NCBI GenBank assembly: GCA_963809875.1
Contig: CAWELC010000002.1
Coordinates: forward strand, 1-64,000
Length of the DNA: 64,000 nt
Source of the DNA: JAFGAS01 sp963809875
GTDB taxonomy: Bacteria; Desulfobacterota; Zymogenia; Zymogenales; Zymogenaceae
Direction of reading: 5' to 3'
Notes under the pieces: generated by a model
What the model saw: the letters and a program-made list of their open reading frames with translations, nothing else
Databases searched by the model: none
Told to the model about the DNA's origin: nothing
Translations under genes and position numbers: made by a program
Shown: piece after piece, positions 40,334 to 49,357 of the stretch
Layout: each line of letters opens with the position of its first letter
How positions within the stretch are numbered: the first letter of the stretch is position 1

Positions 40334-40780
40334 ATGTTGCGGACCTTCCCGATGAAATCTACCGACCCCCTGAACGAAACGATCATCCCGGTGTGCGCGG
40401 CCGCGCTGATTCGAGACGGCCGCCTGCTGGTCGGCAGGAGGAACCGGGGTGTCACCGATTCCGGAAGATGGGAGCTGCCGGGCGGCAAGCTCTTGCCCGG
40501 TGAGGACCCGCGAGCGTGTCTGGCCCGTGAAATTCTCGAGGAATTCGGGGTGCGGGCGCAGATCGGAGAGCTCCTTGACGTGGTGAATCAGTGCTACGGC
40601 CCGCGCAACATCCTGTTGATCGTCTATCGGGCGGCGATCCCCCCGGGAGACCTCTGTTCCTCAGACCACGACCTGCTGGTCTGGGCCGACCCCGGCCGGC
40701 TTTCGGAACTCGACTTTCTGGAGGCCGACAGGCCGGTCGTGAAGAGGATCATGGAGGAATTGTCAGGCGGCGGGACGTGA
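40334..40780 (+). CDS. NUDIX hydrolase (MutT-like)
   Basis: 148 aa; ATG 40334, alternative ATG 40352. The complete Nudix box GGKLLPGEDPRACLAREILE continues to EEFGV (Gx5Ex7REUxEExGU). The preceding VCAAALIRDGRLLVGRRNRG and following NILLIVYRAAI fit the 8-oxo-dGTP/CTP pyrophosphatase group (MutT/NudG-like) used in nucleotide-pool cleaning. Convergent with the DUF4388 gene. Confidence 0.85.
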   Translation: MLRTFPMKSTDPLNETIIPVCAAALIRDGRLLVGRRNRGVTDSGRWELPGGKLLPGEDPRACLAREILEEFGVRAQIGELLDVVNQCYGPRNILLIVYRAAIPPGDLCSSDHDLLVWADPGRLSELDFLEADRPVVKRIMEELSGGGT

Positions 40781-40924
40781 TGCCGGGCGCGGCCAGAGAG
40801 ACGATGCGGATCGCATCGGGGTGAAAGAGGAGAGTGCCAAAGCGGGGTTGACGGCGGGCCGCCGGCCGGGGTCGGCCGGATCGGTCCGTCACGGGACGAG
40901 ATGAAGATCCGGCCCGGGAGGGCC

Positions 40925-42614
40925 CTACGTCGAGAGTCGCTTGCGGGCGATCTTCTCGTTGAGGATGGTGATCTGCATGGCCAGTGACGCGGTGTTACAG
41001 AGGATCTGCACCTGGTCGAGGTTCTTGAAGGCGCTCTTCTGCTCCTCGTCGTCACAATAGAGTATCGCTACCGTCTTCTCATAGACGCGAAACGGGATAA
41101 TGAAGCAGCTCTGGGGTGCGTACCCGCCCAAGAACGACTGGATGACCTCGCTTTCCTCCTGCGACAGCTTGCCGGTGTACACCTTATTGAAACTGACGAC
41201 CTCTTCGAACGGCTTGATCTCCAAAAACCCGATGCAGTACTGATCCTGTGTCTCGTTGTATCGGAGAATGTTGTCTGCCGAGGAATTGGTGAAACCCCGG
41301 TAGAATCCCAGCTCGCCCCGCTTGAGAATGGCGATAAATCCCCGCTTCTGATCGATCCGGAGAAAGTCGATGAGGGTGTCGGCGATAAAGGCGAAGCTCT
41401 GTTTCTTGAGGAGCTCCCGGGTGTTCTTCTTGAGGAACGTCAGGTCGAAGATGTCACGCTCGATCTCTTTTTCGGCGCTGCCGAGCTCGAATTTGGCGTC
41501 CATCAGCTCATTGATGAGCTGCTCACGGATAATGGCCAGCTGCTCCTTCTCGTGGTGGATCCGCTTGTTTCTCAGGAGGTTGCCGACGCAAAATGAGAGC
41601 TCCTCGACAAACTGGTCCAGACCCGATCGCAGCATATCCGAAGAGAGCTTGGCCTTTTCGGGCTTGAGGAGGTAGTAGCTCGATCCCATGAAGAGGGCCT
41701 TGAGTCTGATCTCATAATCGCCGATCGAGGTGATGACGATGACCGGGATATGCGGATAGTTCTGGTTGATCTCCGAGAGGAGCTCGAGACCGCCGTAGAT
41801 CTCCGTGGGCGACGAGATACCCGGCATGACCAGGTCCATGATCAGTGATGGGAGAGATCCGGGTCGGCTCCAGGGTCTTGATCCGCTCCAGCGCATCAGT
41901 CGGGTTATCGAAGCTCTCTACGCGGTAGCCGAAGTTCTTGAGCCCGTCGGCGAAGATCGTGCGCATGAGCTTTTCGTCTTCGACGAGGATGACGATCTCC
42001 TGGGGGGTGAACGAAGAGATGCTTTTCGTTATGTTGTCGATGGACTCGATGATCTCATCTTTGATGTCGCGATGGTCGTGCTTGGTGGTCATTTCCCGCT
42101 TGGCGGGCGTCTCGATGTCCACGGTCAGGAAGTCATCCTCTATCTTGGAGAAGGACTTGCCGATGTCGTCGAGAAACACGTCGACGTCGATCATCAGGTT
42201 GATATCCTGGTTCTTTACGTCGCTGGTCTCGAATCGGTAGATGCCGTCCCAGAAGACCATCGTATAGAGGGCGTCTTCCATCAGCTCGCGGAGCGTGTTG
42301 TTGAGGATCTCCTCGCTGATCAATTCGTGCTGGACGAGGATCTGCCCGATGCGCAGGTTCTTGCCCTCGGTCTTCTGGAAGATCATGACCTTCCGGAGGT
42401 CCTTTTCGGTGATGTATCCCTTGTCGATAAGGCGCCGGCCAAGGCGCTCGCGGAAGGTAGGGGAATAGGCATTGATGATGACGCCGTCTTTGAAGTAGAT
42501 GGTGCCGAAACCTTCCTGAGACTTGAGGGCGAGGATGCCGGTCAGTTTTTCACCCTTGACTTCACGGAGGATATCGGAGAGTTTGTTTTTTTCGAGGCTT
42601 CCGGAGAGTTTCAT
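40925..42614 (-). CDS. DUF4388-receiver-GAF-like signalling protein (frame break near 41850)
   Basis: About 560 aa. Residues 1-150: a DUF4388/PATAN domain (MKLSGSLEKNKLSDILREVK, GTIYFKDGVIINAYSP, GRRLIDKGYI). Residues 215-330: a receiver domain (VILVEDEKLMRTIFADGLKN, LIMDLVMPG with the phosphoacceptor Asp, Lys in LLKPEKAKL). The frame slips at about 41850 inside this domain (LEPTRI then SLIMDLV). The rest is a coiled coil followed by a GAF-like sensor (RGFIAILKRGELGFYRG, QSCFIIPFRVYEKTVAIL). Cytoplasmic; DUF4388-REC proteins are common in gliding and anaerobic delta-type bacteria. Confidence 0.75.
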
Positions 42615-43127
42615 ACTGTCAGCGGATCAGGCGCCGCCTCCTCATGTGGGGATCTATATACTTACGAGACTGGTTACGATCGGTTATGGCCGGTTATGAC
42701 TGGGCATCGAGGGATATAACGCCGGCCAATCTAATGTGCGATATTATAGGCGATAAAAAACGGCGAAGCAATAAAAAAGATATTCATATCGGAAAATATA
42801 CAGTATTTATGAAATTTACGGCTCGCCATGGAAAAGAGTGAGGCATCCGGGGTTTCCTTCAGTATGCTGTGGCAGCCGAGGCTGGGGCCTCCCGCTGTGA
42901 AGGGGGTGGGACGCCCGGGCCTTCCAGGACGGCGGGATACCGAAGTCTTCGATTGACGCCCCGGGAGACGGAAACGCGGCCTCCCCGTTCGAAGACGACG
43001 TGGAGCACGACTTCGTCTTACGGTACAGGCCCGGAGAGTAACATAAATTCCCTTCCTTTTTTGTATAGAATAGGCTATAATACTAGATTAATCCTCCTCT
43101 CGCAGCACTATTTTACTTACTTTTTTC

Positions 43128-43157
43128 TTGACACGATATTAATCCGTATGGTAGAGT
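43128..43157 (+). promoter_or_regulatory. Sigma70 promoter of the rnf operon
   Basis: Perfect TTGACA (43128-43133), 18-nt spacer, TAGAGT (43152-43157). Predicted start near 43164, giving a roughly 300-base leader before rnfA. Confidence 0.55.
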
Positions 43158-43162
43158 GCGCC

Positions 43163-43188
43163 TCAATGAATGAACGGTCATTCATTGA
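43163..43188. promoter_or_regulatory. TetR-type operator over the rnf transcription start
   Basis: A perfect 11-bp inverted repeat: TCAATGAATGA (43163-43173), ACGG, TCATTCATTGA (43178-43188). The TGAATGA-x-CGx-TCATTCA core is the form seen in many TetR-family (including fatty-acyl-CoA-sensing) operators, and it covers the predicted +1. Confidence 0.65.
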
Positions 43189-43241
43189 GCGTCGGGCGTT
43201 AATATCTTCCATCTACTACGGCTTCCCTCTACAACGGTCGT

Positions 43242-43319
43242 TTTGCCGCCGGGCAAAGCGGTTTTTTTCGCCCGGCCGACTATGAGTGGGGAAGGGTGAC
43301 AGCCCATCCCGGTTTTTTT
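43242..43319 (+). terminator. Two terminator-like hairpins in the rnf leader
   Basis: First: TTTGCC (43242-43247) with GGCAAA (43252-43257), then GCGG and seven T (43262-43268). An alternative 7-bp stem, GCCGGGC (43248-43254) with GCCCGGC (43270-43276), shares bases with it and would bury the T-run. Second: GGG-AA-GGG with CCC-AT-CCC (43289-43310), followed by GG and seven T. They could attenuate rnf transcription or end a short RNA of about 155 bases. Confidence 0.45.
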
Positions 43320-43463
43320 ATGGCCTTTCGGTGACGGCTCGGCCGGCCGAGGGGGCCCGGTCCGGGGAGATAGAGTGGGGATAGAGCGTATATAGTCTGG
43401 AGTGAGGGGGGCGGCAGACCCTCCGGGGCGCCTTAACGACAACCGAAAACGGTTTGAAAGAAA

Positions 43464-44045
43464 ATGCGTGAACTGGTTCTTCTGATCATCAGCGCCGTGC
43501 TCGTCAACAACTTCGTCTTTGCGCGCTTTTTGGGCACCTGCCCGTTTCTGGGCGTCTCGAAAAAGACCGAGACGTCGGTCGGGATGGGGATGGCCGTCAT
43601 CTTCGTGCTGACCCTCTCGTCGCTCTTCACCTGGCTCTCCTATGAGTATTTGCTGGTTCCGTACAAGGTCGAGTACTTACAGACCATCGTCTTTATTCTG
43701 ATCATCGCCGCCTTCGTCCAGCTGGTGGAGATGTTCATCCAGAAAGTGAGCCCCGCGCTTTACCGGGCCCTCGGGATCTATCTTCCCCTCATCACCACAA
43801 ACTGCGCGGTGCTCGCCGTGGCCGTCATCAATGTCCAGGCAAAGTACAACTTCTGGGAGTCGGTGCTGTTCGGTTTCGGTGCGGCGGTGGGGTTCGCGCT
43901 GGCGCTTATCCTTTTTTCGGGGATCAGGGAGCGGCTGGAATTCTCCGAGATCCCCAAGCCCTTGCAGGGCACGGCCATAGCCCTGGTGACGGCGGGCCTC
44001 CTGGCCCTGGCGTTCATGGGATTTACCGGACTGGTCAAGATGTGA
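43464..44045 (+). CDS. rnfA: Rnf complex subunit RnfA
   Basis: 193 aa, six membrane helices. Starts MRELVLLIISAVLVNNFVFA and keeps NNFVFARFLGTCPFLGVSKK and PLITTNCAVLAVAV, the half-membrane regions whose cysteines hold the membrane-embedded Fe-S centre between RnfA and RnfE. First of six tightly spaced genes in the order ABCDGE. Confidence 0.97.
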   Translation: MRELVLLIISAVLVNNFVFARFLGTCPFLGVSKKTETSVGMGMAVIFVLTLSSLFTWLSYEYLLVPYKVEYLQTIVFILIIAAFVQLVEMFIQKVSPALYRALGIYLPLITTNCAVLAVAVINVQAKYNFWESVLFGFGAAVGFALALILFSGIRERLEFSEIPKPLQGTAIALVTAGLLALAFMGFTGLVKM

Positions 44046-44053
44046 CGTGAACT

Positions 44054-45061
44054 ATGATTGAGTCAATTATCATACTGGCCGGACTCGGCCTCTTGTCCGC
44101 GTTCGCGCTCGGGATTGCCTCCCGGGCATTCCATGTTGATACGGACCCGCGCATTCAAACGATCGCCGATCTGTTGCCCGGAGCAAACTGCGGCGGCTGC
44201 GGATTTGCGGGCTGTAACGCCCTGGCGACGGCCATCGTCTCGGGCAACGGAAAGATCGAGTCATGCATGGCCGTCAGCGATGAAAATCGCACCGAGATCG
44301 CATCCTTGATGGGCGTCGAGGCCACGCAGACCGAGAAGAAGGTCGCGGTGGTCCACTGCAACTACCCGGCGGGCGGCGTCAAAGACAAATTCGACTATAT
44401 CGGGGTTCGTGACTGCCGGGCGGCAAACCTCGTGAGCGGCGGGCCGAAACAGTGTACGTTTGCCTGCATCGGCCTCGGCACGTGCCAGAAGGTCTGTCCG
44501 TTTGACGCCGTCACCATGAGCGACCGGGGACTTCCCATCATCGACCCCGAAAAATGCGTCGCCTGCGGCAAGTGCGTCGAGGCCTGCCCGAAAAGGATCA
44601 TCGACCTGGCCCCGATATCGCGGACGGTGCAGGTCCTCTGCTCCTCTCATGACCGGGGCGCTCAGGTCAAGAAGCTGTGCAGCGTCGGCTGCATCAACTG
44701 CATGATCTGTCAGCGGGTCTGCCCGTTCGAAGCGGCGCACGTGACCGACAACCTCGCCCGCATCGACTACGAAAAGTGCCGGGTCTGCGGCCTCTGTTTC
44801 CGGGAGTGCCCGACGGCGACGATTGCCGACTTCCGGGGCTGGGCGCAGGTCGCCGAAATCGGTGAGAACTGCAACGGCTGCACCCTGTGCGCCCGCGCGT
44901 GCCCGGTAAACGCGATCTCCGGGACCCCGAAGGAACGCTATGTCGTGGACGCAGAGCGGTGTATCGGCTGCGGCATCTGCGTTGACCAGTGCAAGCGGGG
45001 TGCTGTTACCCTCGTCAAGAAAGCGGCCCCGGCCGGGAAAGCGGCCGCCGCCGGAGAATAG
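44054..45061 (+). CDS. rnfB: Rnf complex subunit RnfB, long multi-ferredoxin form
   Basis: 335 aa, against about 190 in enteric RnfB. One N-terminal helix anchors it; a RnfB-type [4Fe-4S] domain follows (NCGGCGFAGCNALA with a later Cys). Then six CxxCxxCxxxC-like groups: CIGLGTCQKVCP, CVACGKCVEACP, CINCMICQRVCP, CRVCGLCFRECP, CNGCTLCARACP and CIGCGICVDQC. This extended form is like that of acetogens (Acetobacterium) and would accept electrons from reduced ferredoxin. Tail is Ala/Lys rich. Confidence 0.95.
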   Translation: MIESIIILAGLGLLSAFALGIASRAFHVDTDPRIQTIADLLPGANCGGCGFAGCNALATAIVSGNGKIESCMAVSDENRTEIASLMGVEATQTEKKVAVVHCNYPAGGVKDKFDYIGVRDCRAANLVSGGPKQCTFACIGLGTCQKVCPFDAVTMSDRGLPIIDPEKCVACGKCVEACPKRIIDLAPISRTVQVLCSSHDRGAQVKKLCSVGCINCMICQRVCPFEAAHVTDNLARIDYEKCRVCGLCFRECPTATIADFRGWAQVAEIGENCNGCTLCARACPVNAISGTPKERYVVDAERCIGCGICVDQCKRGAVTLVKKAAPAGKAAAAGE

Positions 45062-45064
45062 TCG

Positions 45065-46402
45065 ATGGCATCAGATTCAGTCAAGACCTATCGTTTCAGG
45101 GGGGGCGTGCATCCCCCGGAAGAAAAACTGACCAATGCGCTGCCCGCCCGGGAGATGCCGCTGCCGAAGAGGGTCTTTATCCCCCTGTCCCAGCACCTGG
45201 GAGCCCCGGCAAATCCGATCGTTTCCGCGGGAGACCGGGTCAAGGTCGGCACAAAGATAGGAGAGGCGGGAGGGTTCGTCTCCGCCCCCATCCATTCTTC
45301 CATCTCCGGGATCGTCAAGGGGGTTATCGACTATCCCCATCCGGTGGGGAGAAACCTGCCGGCCGTCGAGATCGAGGGGGACGGGGGCGACGAGTGGGAT
45401 GACGCGGTAAAACCGCGCGCCGATGCGGACGAGCTTGCTCCGGCCCGGATCAAGGAGATCATCAAGGAGGCGGGCCTCGTCGGAATGGGGGGGGCCGCAT
45501 TTCCCACGCACGTGAAGCTCACGCCGCCCGAGGGAAAACCGATCGACACCCTCATCATCAACGGCGCCGAGTGCGAGCCCTACCTCACCGCCGACCACCG
45601 CCTGATGCTGGAGGCTCCCGGACACATCATCGCCGGGGCCCGGCTCATGGGAAAAGTCCTCGGCGTCGGGCGGATATTCATTGCCGTCGAAGACAACAAG
45701 GCCGACGCCGCGGCAGCACTTTCCGCGGCCGCGCAAAACGGCAGCCCGGCGGTAGTCTCTCTCAAAGTTAAATATCCCCAGGGGGCTGAAAAGCAGCTCA
45801 TTAAGTCGCTGCTGAACCGGAGCGTCCCTTCCGGCGGCCTGCCTATGGACGTGAAGGTCGTGGTCCAGAACGTGGGGACGGCCAACGCCGTCTATGAGGC
45901 GGTGGCCGACGGAAAACCTCTCACCTCCCGCTACACCACCGTTACCGGCCCCGGCATCAAGAACCCGGCCAACCTCAAGGTCCGTATCGGCACCCCGATC
46001 GCCGAAGTGATCGATCAGTGCGGGGGGCTTACCGAGGACGTAAGGAAGGTCATCCTCGGCGGTCCGATGATGGGGCTTGCGGTCTGGGACTTTTCCGTCC
46101 CCGTCACGAAGGGCACCTCCGGCATCCTTGCGCTGACCGCGTCATATCTTGATGAGCAACCCGAGGGCCCGTGCCTGCGCTGCGGCAACTGCGTGCGGGT
46201 CTGCCCCATGGGACTGGTCCCGCTCATGTTCGCGCGACACACTCAGCTCGGGGCGTTCGATCGGGCCGAGGAATTCAACGTTATGGACTGCATCGAGTGC
46301 GGCTGCTGCGCCTACGAATGCCCCGCTCACATACCGCTTGTCCACCTGGCCAAATACGCAAAGGCGGAGATTCAGGCACGGAGGAGGAAAGCCCAGGGAT
46401 GA
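45065..46402 (+). CDS. rnfC: Rnf complex subunit RnfC (NADH-binding)
   Basis: 445 aa. Shares the Nqo1-like NADH/FMN fold: GMGGAAFPTHVKLTPP, NGAECEPYLTADHRLML. Two [4Fe-4S] sites near the C-terminus: CLRCGNCVRVCPMGLVP and CIECGCCAYECPAHIP. N-terminal barrel-sandwich region HPPEEKLTNALPAREM is standard. Its TGA overlaps the ATG of rnfD (ATGA). Confidence 0.97.
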   Translation: MASDSVKTYRFRGGVHPPEEKLTNALPAREMPLPKRVFIPLSQHLGAPANPIVSAGDRVKVGTKIGEAGGFVSAPIHSSISGIVKGVIDYPHPVGRNLPAVEIEGDGGDEWDDAVKPRADADELAPARIKEIIKEAGLVGMGGAAFPTHVKLTPPEGKPIDTLIINGAECEPYLTADHRLMLEAPGHIIAGARLMGKVLGVGRIFIAVEDNKADAAAALSAAAQNGSPAVVSLKVKYPQGAEKQLIKSLLNRSVPSGGLPMDVKVVVQNVGTANAVYEAVADGKPLTSRYTTVTGPGIKNPANLKVRIGTPIAEVIDQCGGLTEDVRKVILGGPMMGLAVWDFSVPVTKGTSGILALTASYLDEQPEGPCLRCGNCVRVCPMGLVPLMFARHTQLGAFDRAEEFNVMDCIECGCCAYECPAHIPLVHLAKYAKAEIQARRRKAQG

Positions 46403-47394
46403 AAGACACCTACCTCTTGACGACCTCGCCCCACATCCACAATGCCGAATCGATCCCCCGGGTTATGTACTCGGTGGTCATCGCCCTGATCCCGGCAGTC
46501 CTGGTATCGATCTACTACTTCGGCCTTCCGGCCCTGATGATCTATCTGGTCTCGATCGCTTCCTGCCTCTTTTTCGAGGCGGCAATTCAAAAGGTTATGG
46601 GAAAGCCCATCACGATTGCCGACGGGAGCATCCTGATTACCGGAATCCTCCTGGCCATGAACGTTCCCTCCACCGTCCCCTGGTGGCTCGTGGTGATCGG
46701 GGCGCTGGTGGCTGTCGTCCTCGGCAAGCAGATCTACGGCGGGCTGGGACATAACCCCTTCAACCCGGTGCTCGTGGCGCGGATACTGCTGCTCATGTCG
46801 TTTCCCGTGCAGATGACCGCGTGGGTAAAGCCCGTTCCGCTCTTTTCGGGTGTGGACGCGGTCTCGATGGCGACCCCCCTCGGCGACGTCAAGACGACGC
46901 TGATGCTCAAGGGTATCATCGATACGTCTCATTTCAGCTACATGGACTCGTTTATCGGGTTTGTCGGGGGGAGCGTCGGAGAGACCTCGATGCTGGCGCT
47001 CCTGGTTGGAGGGCTTTTCCTTCTGGTGAGACGCGTCATCACCTGGCATGTACCGGTGACCTTCATCGGGACGGTTTTCGTGATGACGGGAATCTTCTGG
47101 CTCATCGACCCGACGAAATACGCCGACCCGCTCTTCCATATCCTCTCCGGTGGGTTGATGCTCGGCGCCCTGTTCATGGCCACCGATATGGTGACCTCCC
47201 CCGTCTATCCGAAGGGGATGCTGGTATTCGGGATAGGGTGCGGCGTTATCACCGTGATCATCCGGCTCTTCGGGGGATATCCGGAGGGCGTGGCCTTTTC
47301 CATCCTGTTGATGAACGCCGCCACCCCGCTGATCGACCGCTACACCACGCCCAAGAAGTTCGGCTATATCGCCCTTGACGAGGCAGCAAAATGA
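46399..47394 (+). CDS. rnfD: Rnf complex subunit RnfD (membrane flavoprotein)
   Basis: 331 aa, about nine helices. SPHIHNAESIPRVMYSV opening, GGLGHNPFNPVLVARILLL, and VDAVSMATPLGDVK where the Thr carries covalent FMN by family knowledge. Later KYADPLFHILSGGLMLGALF and TSPVYPKGMLVFGIGCG. Start ATG 46399 lies inside the rnfC stop. Confidence 0.97.
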   Translation: MKDTYLLTTSPHIHNAESIPRVMYSVVIALIPAVLVSIYYFGLPALMIYLVSIASCLFFEAAIQKVMGKPITIADGSILITGILLAMNVPSTVPWWLVVIGALVAVVLGKQIYGGLGHNPFNPVLVARILLLMSFPVQMTAWVKPVPLFSGVDAVSMATPLGDVKTTLMLKGIIDTSHFSYMDSFIGFVGGSVGETSMLALLVGGLFLLVRRVITWHVPVTFIGTVFVMTGIFWLIDPTKYADPLFHILSGGLMLGALFMATDMVTSPVYPKGMLVFGIGCGVITVIIRLFGGYPEGVAFSILLMNAATPLIDRYTTPKKFGYIALDEAAK

Positions 47395-48005
47395 AGGAGA
47401 TTGTACGGCTCATCGTCGTTCTGACGATCATCTGCATCGTGGCGGCGGCGTCCCTGTCGGAAGTATATACCCTGACCAAGGACCCGATCGAAAAGGCGGC
47501 CAGGGAAGAGAAGCTCTCTGCCATGCGCAGGATCACACCGGGTTTCACCAATGAGCCGGACGTCGACAGGGTGACAATCTCGCTGGGGAAAGACGACCAG
47601 GGAAACGAGCTCACGCGCGACTTCTATATCGCGACGAAGGATAACGCCGTCATCGGGATCGATTTCGAGGCATCGTCGGCAGCCGGATACGGCGGCACGA
47701 TAAATATCATCGTCGGCGTCACCCCGGACGGAAAGGTCACCGGCGTCGAGGTCCTCAAGCATTCGGAGACGCCCGGCCTGGGCACGAAGGTTACCGCCCC
47801 GGCGTGGCTTGCCCAGTTCGCGGGCAAGGATCTCGAAAACACGAAATGGGCGGTGAAGAAAGACGGCGGCGATATCGACTACACGTCGGGCGCTACCATA
47901 TCCCCGCGGGCCGTGGTAGCCGCCGTCAAAGAGGGGCTGGATTCGTTTTCTCAAAACAGGGACGAAATTCTCTTGAAAGCCCAGGAATTTGCCGCGAAGA
48001 AATAG
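47391..48005 (+). CDS. rnfG: Rnf complex subunit RnfG (FMN-binding)
   Basis: 204 aa. N-terminal helix anchors it to the membrane (MKEIVRLIVVLTIICIVAA). FMN-binding domain with VEVLKHSETPGLGTKV and the covalent-flavin site DYTSGATISPRAVV (Thr in SGAT). Overlaps the rnfD stop by four bases. Part of the periplasm-facing electron path. Confidence 0.96.
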   Translation: MKEIVRLIVVLTIICIVAAASLSEVYTLTKDPIEKAAREEKLSAMRRITPGFTNEPDVDRVTISLGKDDQGNELTRDFYIATKDNAVIGIDFEASSAAGYGGTINIIVGVTPDGKVTGVEVLKHSETPGLGTKVTAPAWLAQFAGKDLENTKWAVKKDGGDIDYTSGATISPRAVVAAVKEGLDSFSQNRDEILLKAQEFAAKK

Positions 48006-48017
48006 GACGAACGTACC

Positions 48018-48629
48018 ATGTCACAGATAAGAGAATTCACCAAAGGGATCTGGGATGAGAACCCGACGTTTCGACTGGTCCTCGGGATGTGTCCGCCGCT
48101 GGCGATAACCACCGCCGCGGTCAACGGGATCGGAATGGGGCTCTCCACGACCTTCGTCCTGGTCTTTTCCAACATCGTCATCTCGCTCTTAAGAAACGTC
48201 ATCCCTGACAAGGTCAGGCTGCCCGCCTTCATCGTCGTCATTGCCTCATTCGTCACCATCGTCGATCTTATCATGAACGGCTTTTTCCATCCGATTCACA
48301 AGGTCCTCGGGATCTTCATACCCCTCATCGTGGTCAACTGCATCATCCTCGGCCGCGCGGAGGCTTACGCCTCCAAAAACCCGGTCATGGCCTCAACGCT
48401 GGACGGTCTGGGGATGGGCCTCGGCTTCACACTGGCCCTTGTTCTGGTCGGCAGTATCAGGGAGGCCCTCGGCAACGGGACGATCTTCGGGGTCACCCTC
48501 TTCGGGCAGGGATTCGTCCCGATGCTCGTCATGATCCTTCCCCCGGGCGCCTTTGTTACGCTCGGGTTGCTGTTGGGGTTGATGAACAAGATCGAGGAGA
48601 GGAGGGGGAGAACAGCCAAGGCATCCTGA
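48018..48629 (+). CDS. rnfE: Rnf complex subunit RnfE
   Basis: 203 aa, six helices, paralogous to RnfA. LVLGMCPPLAITTAAVNGIG holds the Cys counterpart for the intramembrane Fe-S centre; VVNCIILGRAEAYASKNPV is the second half-helix. Ends the operon. No frame break occurs anywhere in the six rnf genes. Confidence 0.97.
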   Translation: MSQIREFTKGIWDENPTFRLVLGMCPPLAITTAAVNGIGMGLSTTFVLVFSNIVISLLRNVIPDKVRLPAFIVVIASFVTIVDLIMNGFFHPIHKVLGIFIPLIVVNCIILGRAEAYASKNPVMASTLDGLGMGLGFTLALVLVGSIREALGNGTIFGVTLFGQGFVPMLVMILPPGAFVTLGLLLGLMNKIEERRGRTAKAS

Positions 48630-48675
48630 GACTTGCGGGCCGCCGAGCGGCTGCGCGCCGCCAAGCCAAAAAAAA

Positions 48676-48700
48676 TGGGATACCCGGTTACGATATCCCA
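48676..48700 (-). terminator. Hairpin with U-run on the minus strand
   Basis: TGGGATA/TATCCCA with an 11-base loop, followed on the minus strand by eight T. On the plus strand it is flanked by A-runs on both sides, so it is not an intrinsic terminator for rnf. No minus-strand gene ends nearby. Confidence 0.35.
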
Positions 48701-48717
48701 AAAAAGGAGGTAGCTTT

Positions 48718-48762
48718 ATGTTCTGCTTCCTTTTTATCACGTCGAAGTTAAAACAGTCTTAA
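48718..48762 (+). CDS. Possible 14-codon micro-ORF before dut
   Basis: AAAGGAGG at the ideal 8-base distance before ATG 48718; reads MFCFLFITSKLKQS then TAA. The ribosome site is one of the best in the window. It could be a leader peptide for dut (148 bases downstream), or chance. Confidence 0.25.
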   Translation: MFCFLFITSKLKQS

Positions 48763-48910
48763 ACCAGTATTAAAATACCATTAGTATTTGCATCGCGATA
48801 CATCCCTGCGGGCGCGGGCGATTTGCCGTGGGGGGCGTCTTTTTAGGGTGGAGTCCGCCGGGCGGCAGGAAAGTTCCGCGGCCCGATTACTTTTCTTGAT
48901 CGAGCTTACG

Positions 48911-49357
48911 ATGAACAAAATTACCATAGCCGTGAAGCGGGTGGACGGATTTACCGGCGACCTTCCCCGGCCTATCAGCCCGGGCTCGGCGGGCCTCGAT
49001 CTGAGCGCCCATCTGGGCGCGCCGCTGACGATACCGCCCGGCGGACGAGAGCTTATCCCCACGGGGATCGCCGTGGCCATTCCGTCCGGATTCGAGGGGC
49101 AGGTACGGCCCCGCAGCGGGCTTGCCCTGCGACACGGGGTGACGCTCCTGAATGCCCCCGGCACCATCGACAGCGACTATCGGGGCCAGATCAAGGTAAT
49201 CATGATCAACCTGGGGACGGAACCGTTTGCGGTGCGCCCGGGCGACCGGATTGCGCAGCTGATCGTCGCACCGGTGGCGGCGGTGGCGTGGGAGGAGAGT
49301 GACGATCTCCCCGAGACGGGGCGGGGGGAGGGGGGATTCGGCCACTCGGGGACTTGA
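48911..49357 (+). CDS. dut: Deoxyuridine 5'-triphosphate nucleotidohydrolase
   Basis: 148 aa from ATG 48911 (an upstream in-frame extension lacks family resemblance). Trimeric dUTPase motifs: SAGLDLSAH (1), RPRSGLALRHG (2), GTIDSDYRGQIKV (3), RPGDRIAQLIVAP (4) and GEGGFGHSGT (5), the flexible P-loop-like tail. Removes dUTP and supplies dUMP. Confidence 0.96.
   Translation: MNKITIAVKRVDGFTGDLPRPISPGSAGLDLSAHLGAPLTIPPGGRELIPTGIAVAIPSGFEGQVRPRSGLALRHGVTLLNAPGTIDSDYRGQIKVIMINLGTEPFAVRPGDRIAQLIVAPVAAVAWEESDDLPETGRGEGGFGHSGT

Larger units (their letters stand above)
42615..43463 (+). other. 849-base non-coding region before rnfA
   Basis: Three parts: an AT-rich segment (42640-42830), a GC-rich structured block (about 42841-43050, with a hairpin AAGACGA/TCGTCTT at 42992-43019), and the rnf promoter/operator/leader. 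A separate TATAAT at 43076-43081 has no good -35. No protein-coding gene with a ribosome site was found. Confidence 0.5.

Noticed and set aside
42893..42975. Cobalamin riboswitch
   Set aside because: Only fragments of the order resemble it; there is no GGTG...AATTCC core and no B12 box. Kept as an unexplained structured block.
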